Positions 57,857 through 64,000 of a stretch of 64,000 bases of DNA are shown here, one piece after another. Each line of letters opens with the position of its first letter. The first letter of the stretch is position 1. This DNA comes from Bacteroidota bacterium (GTDB lineage Bacteria; Bacteroidota; Bacteroidia; Bacteroidales; F082), in NCBI GenBank assembly GCA_002686705.1, contig NYYH01000076.1, forward strand, positions 1 to 64,000. Direction: 5' to 3'. A model generated the notes under the pieces. It did not search any database. It had not been told where the DNA came from and saw nothing but the letters and a program-made list of their open reading frames with translations. A program made the translations under genes and the position numbers.

Positions 57857-57884
57857 CCTTTCAGGTCTTATTCGACCAGAAAGG
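57857..57884. repeat. Palindromic hairpin between recG and pheT
   Basis: CCTTTC-A-GGTC (57857-57867) pairs with GACC-A-GAAAGG (57874-57884), ten pairs with one A-A mismatch and a 6-base loop. There is no T run after it, so it is probably a dispersed palindromic element. It sits just before the pheT promoter. Confidence 0.45.
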
Positions 57885-57917
57885 ATTAAAAAATCCCCTT
57901 CTTCCTAAGAATATCAT

Positions 57918-57925
57918 TACTTTTG
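57918..57925 (+). promoter_or_regulatory. Bacteroidota -7 element before pheT
   Basis: TACTTTTG is an exact TAnnTTTG match 26 bases before the pheT ATG at 57952. Confidence 0.45.
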
Positions 57926-57951
57926 TTGGTTATTGGAAAAATTGCTTGATA

Positions 57952-60411
57952 ATGAAGATTTCGTATAATTGGCTTAAACAATATATTAACCTTGACGTTG
58001 AACCTGATACTCTTTCTACAGTGCTTACTGACATAGGTTTAGAGGTTGAAGGATTAGAGAAATATCAATCTATTAAAGGTGGTTTAGAGGGAATAGTAAT
58101 TGGTGAAGTCATTACTTGTGAACAACATTCCAATGCTGATAAATTAAGTGTAACTACTGTTAATATTGGCAGTGAAGGACTACTTTCAATTGTATGTGGC
58201 GCACCTAATGTTGCTGTCGGGCAAAAGGTTGTTGTGGCTAAGGTAGGAACTACTTTGTATAATGGCGATGAGTCTTTTAAAATAAAGAGGGCAAAGATTA
58301 GAGGTGAAGTTTCGGAAGGAATGATTTGTGCAGAGGACGAACTTGGAATTGGCACTTCACATGAGGGTATTATTGTATTACCCGATAACGTTGAGGTTGG
58401 TATTAAGGCAGCTGATTATTTCAGTGTAGAGGAGGATTTTATTTTGGATATTGGATTGACCCCCAATCGTAGTGATGCCACATCTCATATTGGAACTGCT
58501 CGTGATTTAGTTGCAGGCCTAAATCAATTCTATAATACAAGAAATTATTCACTCAGCTTACCAAGGGTAGATGACTTTAGAGTGGACAACACAAATCTGA
58601 ATATTGATGTTATTGTTGAAGATACTGTGGCTTGTCCAAGATATACAGGGGTTAGTTTTACCGGAATTAAAGTAGGAGAGTCACCCAATTGGTTGAAAAT
58701 CAAGCTGAATTCTATCGGTGTCAGACCAATTAATAATATTGTTGATATAACAAACTACATATTACATGAAACCGGTCAGCCCCTTCATGCATTTGATGCT
58801 AATAAAATAAAGGGTAATAAGGTAATTGTTCGTAAAACTGAGCATAATTCTTTTTTTATAACATTGGATGAGGTAGAAAGGAAACTCGATGCTAATGACC
58901 TTATGATCTGCAATCAAGAAGATAGTATGTGTATTGCAGGCGTTTTTGGCGGGATTGGCTCAGGTGTTACAGAAGATACAGTCAATATTTTTCTGGAAAG
59001 TGCATATTTCGACTCAGTCCATATTCGGAAAACGTCCAAAAGACATGGCCTTCAAACAGATGCTTCTTTTAGGTTCGAAAGAGGAACCGATCCAAATATT
59101 ACTAAGTATGCTTTAAAAAGGGCTGCAACTCTGATTAAGGAAATTGCAGGAGGTATTGTTTCTTCAGAAATTAAAGATGTATATCCTAATCCAATTAATC
59201 CTTGGTTTATTGATGTTGACCTGGCTTCTATTAACAGGTTAATTGGCACTACAATTGACAGGACTATAATTAAGAAGATACTCACTGATTTAGAGATAGA
59301 AGTTATAAAGGAAAACGGAGATCAACTTAGATTATTAATTCCAACATTTAAGGTAGACGTTACGCGTGAAGTGGATATAGTTGAGGAAATTCTTCGTATT
59401 TATGGGTATAACAATATTGAGATTACCGGCAAACTCAATTCTTCTCTAAGCACACAACCGCAACCTGATTTAGAAAAGATACAAAACTCTGTTGCTGATT
59501 ATCTTACAGGACAGGGAGTGATGGAAATAATTAATAATTCATTAACTAAAGCCGAGTATATAGAAAGAAGTAATGAATTAAGCCCAAGTGAAAATGTTCA
59601 GTTGCTAAATCCTCTAAGTAAGGATTTGAATATTTTGCGTCAAACTTTGTTGTTCGGTGGACTTGAAACAATTTCCTATAATCTTAACAGAAAATCGCTT
59701 AATCTTAGTTTGTTTGAATTTGGCAAGATTTATAAGCGAAATAGTAATTTCAAAAATGATGAAGGAGTAAAAAACTTTATTGAGGAAAAACATCTTATGA
59801 TTTTTGCAACTGGAAAAGTTTCGAAAAATCTGTGGAATTCATCGGATGTAAATTCTGATTTCTATTTTATCTCAGGAATTGTTAGTAGTATTCTTGTAAA
59901 ACTGGGTCTTGATCAAAGTAGGCTTTCTTTGGTTGAGACAGAATCGGATTTATTTACTTACTCACTACAATACTTGATTAACAATGAACCATTGGCAGAA
60001 GTTTCGTTATTAAGTAGTAAACTGCTAGGCCAATTTGATATAAATCAGGAAGTTTATTGCTCAGATATTAACTGGACAAAGATCATTAAGTATACAAAAA
60101 TTGCAGATATAAAGTATAAGCCTATTCCAAAGTTTCCTGCTGTAAAGCGTGACTTATCACTGATACTTGATAGTGGAATTAAGTTTAGCGAACTTAGGGA
60201 TTCTGCCATGAAGACTGAACCTAAGTTATTAAAGAATGTTTACATTTTTGATATTTATAAAGGTTCAAATATTTCTGAGAGTAAGAAATCATACGCTTTA
60301 TCGTTTATTCTTCAAGATGAAAGTAAAACGCTAACTGACAAAGTAATAGATAAGGCAATGAATAGAATTCTAAAGACTTATGAGCAACAATTTAATGTTC
60401 AATTAAGGTAG
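57952..60411 (+). CDS. pheT: Phenylalanine-tRNA ligase beta subunit
   Basis: The product is 819 residues from ATG 57952 (the in-frame TTG at 57946 is less likely). Domains: N-terminal tRNA-binding EMAP-like domain (about 40-150, EQHSNADKLSV), B3/B4 editing domain (about 210-390), B5 domain, and C-terminal ferredoxin-fold anticodon-binding domain (about 725-819, KFPAVKRDLSLIL). It acts with the alpha subunit, whose gene is not in this window. Confidence 0.96.
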   Translation: MKISYNWLKQYINLDVEPDTLSTVLTDIGLEVEGLEKYQSIKGGLEGIVIGEVITCEQHSNADKLSVTTVNIGSEGLLSIVCGAPNVAVGQKVVVAKVGTTLYNGDESFKIKRAKIRGEVSEGMICAEDELGIGTSHEGIIVLPDNVEVGIKAADYFSVEEDFILDIGLTPNRSDATSHIGTARDLVAGLNQFYNTRNYSLSLPRVDDFRVDNTNLNIDVIVEDTVACPRYTGVSFTGIKVGESPNWLKIKLNSIGVRPINNIVDITNYILHETGQPLHAFDANKIKGNKVIVRKTEHNSFFITLDEVERKLDANDLMICNQEDSMCIAGVFGGIGSGVTEDTVNIFLESAYFDSVHIRKTSKRHGLQTDASFRFERGTDPNITKYALKRAATLIKEIAGGIVSSEIKDVYPNPINPWFIDVDLASINRLIGTTIDRTIIKKILTDLEIEVIKENGDQLRLLIPTFKVDVTREVDIVEEILRIYGYNNIEITGKLNSSLSTQPQPDLEKIQNSVADYLTGQGVMEIINNSLTKAEYIERSNELSPSENVQLLNPLSKDLNILRQTLLFGGLETISYNLNRKSLNLSLFEFGKIYKRNSNFKNDEGVKNFIEEKHLMIFATGKVSKNLWNSSDVNSDFYFISGIVSSILVKLGLDQSRLSLVETESDLFTYSLQYLINNEPLAEVSLLSSKLLGQFDINQEVYCSDINWTKIIKYTKIADIKYKPIPKFPAVKRDLSLILDSGIKFSELRDSAMKTEPKLLKNVYIFDIYKGSNISESKKSYALSFILQDESKTLTDKVIDKAMNRILKTYEQQFNVQLR

Positions 60412-60482
60412 GTTATTGTCATCAAGAACTGGTAATAAAGAGAATTTGATTAATTTTATGACAAATATTTTCGGATCAACTG

Positions 60483-61724
60483 ATGGAATTACAATCAATT
60501 AAACAAAGATTTGGAATAATCGGGAATTCACGATTACTAAACCGTGCAATTGATATTGCAATACAAGTAGCACCAACTGATCTTACTGTAATGATAACAG
60601 GTGAAAGTGGTACTGGTAAAGAAGTATTTCCTAAGATAATCCATCAGTCAGGTTCGAGAAAACATGGCCACTATATTGCTGTTAACTGTGGTGCGATTCC
60701 GGAGGGCACTATCGACTCTGAGCTTTTTGGTCATGAGAAGGGTTCTTTTACTGGAGCACATGAAGCTAGAAAAGGTTATTTCGAAGTTGCTAATGGTGGT
60801 ACAATATTTTTAGATGAAGTAGCCGAGTTACCTTTATCTACCCAGGTCAGATTGCTAAGAGTGCTCGAAACAGGCGAATTTTTTAAAGTCGGATCTTCAA
60901 AAGTTATTAAAACTGATGTGCGTGTTGTCGCAGCAAGCAATGTTAATCTTATAAAGGCGATAGAAGATGGCAAATTCAGGCAAGATTTATTTTATAGACT
61001 TAATACTATACCTGTTTTTATCCCACCATTACGTGATCGAAAGGATGATATTCATCTGATTTTTAGAAAATTTGCAATAGATTTTGCTGAAAAATACAGA
61101 ATGCCTCCATTGAAGTTAACTGATGATGCTGTGCAAGTTCTAAATAACTTTTATTGGCCAGGAAATATACGTCAATTGAAGAATGTTACTGAACAAATTT
61201 CAATAATTGAAAAAGAAAAAGTGATTGATTCTGTCACATTACGGAAATACTTACCTGCCGTAGTATCTTCTGATTTGCCTGTATTGTTTAAAAAGGAAGA
61301 TAATAAATTTTCAGATAGAGAATTACTTTATAAAGTACTTTTCGATATGAAAAAGGATATGAATGAGCTTAAAAAAATTGTTCTTGATCTAATTGAAAAA
61401 AGTGATGATCCAAACGAAATTGAACAAACAAAGGCTCTTTTAGTAAAAGATTTTGGAACAGAACTGTTTGATCCGGAATTATCATCTGACCATACTGTGA
61501 AAATTTCTACTCCTGGTGATACACCACGAAACGGAGAACAGGAAATCGAAGATTTTGATCATTCAGAAGTAATTGAGGAATCGTTGTCGTTGCAGGACAA
61601 AGAACGTGAGATGATAAAAATGGCATTAGCAAAGCATCGAGGTAAACGCAAAAAAGCAGCTAACGAGCTTGGAATATCCGAGCGTACATTATACCGGAAG
61701 ATTAAGGAGTATAATATAAAGTAA
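60483..61724 (+). CDS. Sigma-54-type AAA+ transcription regulator without receiver domain
   Basis: The 413-residue product begins directly with the AAA+ domain: Walker A GESGTGKE (40-47), GSFTGA loop (87-92, where most enhancer-binding proteins have GAFTGA) and GGTIFLDEVAEL Walker B (105-116). A C-terminal Fis-type helix-turn-helix follows (about 375-413, AANELGISERTLYRKI). It should open sigma-54 promoters. It lacks any N-terminal sensory or receiver domain. First gene of a same-strand run with lptE, a TPR-like gene and secG. Confidence 0.92.
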   Translation: MELQSIKQRFGIIGNSRLLNRAIDIAIQVAPTDLTVMITGESGTGKEVFPKIIHQSGSRKHGHYIAVNCGAIPEGTIDSELFGHEKGSFTGAHEARKGYFEVANGGTIFLDEVAELPLSTQVRLLRVLETGEFFKVGSSKVIKTDVRVVAASNVNLIKAIEDGKFRQDLFYRLNTIPVFIPPLRDRKDDIHLIFRKFAIDFAEKYRMPPLKLTDDAVQVLNNFYWPGNIRQLKNVTEQISIIEKEKVIDSVTLRKYLPAVVSSDLPVLFKKEDNKFSDRELLYKVLFDMKKDMNELKKIVLDLIEKSDDPNEIEQTKALLVKDFGTELFDPELSSDHTVKISTPGDTPRNGEQEIEDFDHSEVIEESLSLQDKEREMIKMALAKHRGKRKKAANELGISERTLYRKIKEYNIK

Positions 61725-61799
61725 ATGGCTATACTACATTACCAATGAGATTCGATAATCAATTGCGCTACAATAAAAATGGCATTATCCTGGTTAACC

Positions 61800-62324
61800 A
61801 TGAATAGGCTTCAAAAATATAATATTTTATACATATTTGTTGCATTCGTAATTATCGGCACAATGTTTTCAGCATGTGGTATTTACTCCTTTACCGGCGC
61901 ATCAATTCCTCCAGAAGCTAAAACTGTTTCAGTTCAATATTTTCCAAATCGTGCTTTACTTATAGAACCTACTCTAAGCTCTGTTTTTACTGATATTCTC
62001 AGAGATATGTTTACAAGCCAAACAAATCTCGAAATGGTTGAACGAAATGGTGATCTTGCTATTGAGGGTGAGATAGTTAATTATAAGATAACCCCGGTTG
62101 CTATTCAGGCGGACCAAACTGCGGCTCAAAATAGGCTTACAATTGTTATTAATGCAAGATTTACCAACAAATTTGAACCAGATAAAGATTATGAAACTAA
62201 ATTTACACAGTTTTACGATTACTCATCTACTGAAGATCTAAATTCGATAAAAGAGCAATTAATTGATGAATTAAGTACAAATTTGGCACAAGATATTTTT
62301 GACAAGGCAGTAATAAATTGGTAG
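61800..62324 (+). CDS. lptE: LPS-assembly lipoprotein LptE
   Basis: The product is 174 residues from ATG 61800. The lipobox is FSAC (Cys26), and the mature part has GIYSFTGASIPPEAKTVSV, the LptE signature of Bacteroidota. LptE plugs LptD at the outer membrane for LPS insertion. An ATG 21 bases upstream would also be in frame but weakens the lipoprotein signal. The next gene starts seven bases after its stop. Confidence 0.9.
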   Translation: MNRLQKYNILYIFVAFVIIGTMFSACGIYSFTGASIPPEAKTVSVQYFPNRALLIEPTLSSVFTDILRDMFTSQTNLEMVERNGDLAIEGEIVNYKITPVAIQADQTAAQNRLTIVINARFTNKFEPDKDYETKFTQFYDYSSTEDLNSIKEQLIDELSTNLAQDIFDKAVINW

Positions 62325-62331
62325 ATAGCTT

Positions 62332-63096
62332 ATGAATAAGGATGAGTTTACAACATATTTACAGGATTCAACCAAGTTAAATGCAGAATCAGTTATAAAT
62401 CTTAACGGATTGATAAACGAATTCCCCTATTGTCAATCGGCGCGTATTTTACTCATACTAAATCTGTTTAAGGAAAAGAACATAAGATACGATGCTGAAC
62501 TTAAAACTACAGCAGTATATGCAAATAACAGAGGGATATTGAGAAAGCATATCGACAGGTTTAGCATAGAAAATACTAAAGTTGTTTTGCCTGACGAGGA
62601 AATTGTTAGTCAAAAGAAACAGAAAAGCGAAAGCGAAACTAAAAGGAAGGAAACACATAAGGTTAAACAAAAGGATGAAGAATCTGGAGAGACATATAAA
62701 GATGAAGCTGTTTCTATTGCTGAGGTTAAAAGTATTATCGAGCGTCACATTCGTGAACTTGAAGATGAAAATAAGCTAAAAATTCAAAAAGAACCAATCT
62801 CTGAAGATACATCTATTCCAATTAAGGCAAAAAGTATTTTAATTGATGAATTTATTAAGAATGAGCCATCCATTAGCCGTCCAAAAGCACAGTTCTTTGA
62901 TCCTGTTCATAGAGCTAAGGAAAGTGTGGTAGATAATGAAAACATTGTTAGTGAGACGCTTGCAAGTATATTCAGCGATCAAGGCTACCATCAGAAAGCA
63001 ATTAAAATTTATCAAAAATTAAGCTTGAAATTTCCGGAAAAAAGTAGTTACTTTGCAGCCCTTATTAAAAAGGCTGAAAAAGAACTCGAATCTTAA
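62332..63096 (+). CDS. Cytosolic TPR-like protein of unknown function
   Basis: The 254-residue product has an N-terminal helical part (FPYCQSARILLILNLFKEKN), a very charged middle (KKQKSESETKRKETHKVKQK) and a C-terminal TPR-like pair (AIKIYQKLSLKFPEKSSYFA). No signal peptide. It sits between lptE and secG, an order I recall from other Bacteroidota genomes, but the function is unknown to me. Confidence 0.75.
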   Translation: MNKDEFTTYLQDSTKLNAESVINLNGLINEFPYCQSARILLILNLFKEKNIRYDAELKTTAVYANNRGILRKHIDRFSIENTKVVLPDEEIVSQKKQKSESETKRKETHKVKQKDEESGETYKDEAVSIAEVKSIIERHIRELEDENKLKIQKEPISEDTSIPIKAKSILIDEFIKNEPSISRPKAQFFDPVHRAKESVVDNENIVSETLASIFSDQGYHQKAIKIYQKLSLKFPEKSSYFAALIKKAEKELES

Positions 63097-63107
63097 ATAA
63101 TAAAACG

Positions 63108-63452
63108 ATGTATATTTTTATTTCTGTACTAATACTTGCTGTAAGCATACTGTTAGGACTGATTGTGCTAGTACAAAACCCAAAGGGAGGTGGTCTTGCT
63201 GCAAACTTATCTGGAGCAGGCTCTCAATTTATGGGTGTAAGACAAACTGCCGATTTTCTTGAAAAGGCGTCTTGGGGTCTTGCCATAGCTTTATTAATTC
63301 TTAGCCTGACTGCCACTATGGTTATTCCTAGAGACTACACTGTTGTTGGTGCTCAACAATCAGAAATTATGGACCAGGTAGATGATATCAATAATGCAAC
63401 TCCTATCGATTTTCAAACACCTCCTCCTCAAGAAGAACTTCAGCAAGAGTAG
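63108..63452 (+). CDS. secG: Preprotein translocase subunit SecG
   Basis: The 114-residue product has two membrane helices. The SecG loop VQNPKGGGLAANLSGAGSQF lies between helix 1 and the second, with VRQTADFLEKASWGLAI before helix 2. The C-terminal tail is rich in P and Q (PPPQEELQQE). Part of the SecYEG channel in the inner membrane. It ends the same-strand run starting at the sigma-54 regulator. Confidence 0.93.
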   Translation: MYIFISVLILAVSILLGLIVLVQNPKGGGLAANLSGAGSQFMGVRQTADFLEKASWGLAIALLILSLTATMVIPRDYTVVGAQQSEIMDQVDDINNATPIDFQTPPPQEELQQE

Positions 63453-63476
63453 AAAATAGTTTAAAATTAATAGTTC

Positions 63477-63534
63477 AAATGTCAGAATGTCATACCTGTC
63501 TTTCAGCAAGTAGCTACATTCTGACATTTTTTTT
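63477..63534 (+). terminator. 14-bp perfect inverted repeat with T-run between secG and groES
   Basis: AAATGTCAGAATGT (63477-63490) and ACATTCTGACATTT (63516-63529) are perfect complements with a 25-base loop, followed by a run of T to 63534. It can terminate the secG transcript, and its arms could also serve as an operator for the groESL promoter. Confidence 0.7.
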
Positions 63535-63543
63535 AATATTTAG

Positions 63544-63562
63544 TTTGGCACGAATTATGACC
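63544..63562 (+). promoter_or_regulatory. Sigma-54-like -24/-12 element before groES
   Basis: TTTGGCACGAATTATGACC has TGGCAC with GG followed ten bases later by GA. The sigma-54 consensus has GG-N10-GC, so the -12 half is imperfect. No TAnnTTTG element is seen before groES. Confidence 0.35.
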
Positions 63563-63596
63563 AAGTCAATTCAAGTTAATAAATTATAAATTAGAA

Positions 63597-63875
63597 ATGG
63601 GAAAATTAAACATCAGACCACTAGGCGACAGAGTAGTGGTTGAACCTGCTAAGGCAGAAGAAACAACTTCGTCAGGTATTATTATACCTGATACAGCAAA
63701 AGAAAAACCAAATCAGGGAACTGCAGTAGCAGTATCTAAAGGTGATAAAGACCACCAGATGACAGTTAAAGTTGGCGACACTATTTTGTATGGTAAGTTT
63801 GCCGGAACTGAAATTGAAATTGACGGTAGCGATTATCTCATCATGAGTGAAAAGGATATACTTGCTGTAATTTAA
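63597..63875 (+). CDS. groES: Co-chaperonin GroES
   Basis: The 92-residue product has the GroES start LNIRPLGDRVVVEPAKAEE, mobile loop ETTSSGIIIPD, and end DYLIMSEKDILAVI. It caps GroEL during protein folding in the cytosol. It precedes groEL by 33 bases in the normal operon. The promoter region upstream carries an inverted repeat and a sigma-54-like element. Confidence 0.97.
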   Translation: MGKLNIRPLGDRVVVEPAKAEETTSSGIIIPDTAKEKPNQGTAVAVSKGDKDHQMTVKVGDTILYGKFAGTEIEIDGSDYLIMSEKDILAVI

Positions 63876-63908
63876 AAAAATAGAATAAATAATTAAAAAT
63901 TTAATAAA

Positions 63909-64000
63909 ATGGCAAAGGACATATTATTTGGTAACGAAGCCAGAGATGGCATTAAGAAAGGTATTGATGCTTTAACAGATGCAGTTAAGATAACATTAGG
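63909..64000 (+). CDS. groEL: Chaperonin GroEL, N-terminal part only
   Basis: The frame begins ATG at 63909 with MAKDILFGNEARDGIKKGID and continues open to the end of the window (about 31 codons, reading ...DALTDAVKITLG). This is the GroEL N-terminus. The gene is cut by the window end. Confidence 0.96.
   Translation, partial: MAKDILFGNEARDGIKKGIDALTDAVKITL

Noticed and set aside
1..64000. CRISPR arrays, insertion sequences, prophage or attachment sites
   Set aside because: I saw no regularly spaced repeats with spacers, no transposase or integrase frames and no phage genes. tRNA-Asn and tRNA-Ala have no duplicated 3' ends nearby.

Overview
The window is AT-rich DNA from a member of the Bacteroidota. 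The evidence is a type IX secretion/gliding operon (porP/sprF-like gene, gldK, gldL, gldM, gldN), a separate gldH, many secreted proteins ending in the type A T9SS sorting domain, a TonB-dependent receptor, RicT-type PSP1 protein, a LytS/LytTR pair, and promoters of the Bacteroidota type (TTG, about 18-22 bases, TAnnTTTG). Class Bacteroidia is likely; the order cannot be fixed from the sequence alone.

Layout. 1-6640: a short membrane protein, a CYTH protein, a GH3-family adenylate-forming enzyme, then a mostly housekeeping block on the + strand (deoxynucleoside kinase, kdsB, an HU/SPOR envelope protein, trmB, an alkyltransferase-like protein). 6890-18957: an extracellular-protein region with four T9SS cargo proteins carrying beta-propeller/BNR-like modules, two of them a tandem duplication, plus a TonB receptor. 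19233-25622 (-): PBP1A, gldH, ricT, a LysE exporter and a second GH3-family gene. 25712-31556 (-): a complete suf operon, sufB-C-D-S-E-sufT-like. 31841-35085: a flavin-binding PNPOx-like protein, tRNA-Asn, a GH64-like beta-1,3-glucanase exported by T9SS, and a beta-barrel protein.

35322-41734 is a divergent regulatory unit. An ABC ATPase and a giant permease fused to an M1 peptidase domain face a LytS kinase/LytTR regulator pair, with a 20-bp-periodic triple direct repeat between the two promoters. 41842-44188: glutamine synthetase overlapping an HMG-CoA lyase. 44200-48117 (-): a beta-barrel protein, a di-haem peroxidase lipoprotein and a TolB-like T9SS cargo. Two orphan fragments of T9SS sorting domains lie in the gaps around them. 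tRNA-Ala, thpR and the porP-gldKLMN cluster follow, then recG, pheT, a sigma-54-type AAA+ regulator, lptE, a TPR-like protein, secG, groES and the start of groEL.

The genes fit a free-living or particle-associated heterotroph that exports many adhesive or hydrolytic proteins through T9SS. I found no CRISPR array, prophage, insertion sequence or obvious defence system. The most notable non-genic signals are the LytTR-region repeat, the sorting-domain relics, and the inverted repeat plus sigma-54-like element before groES.
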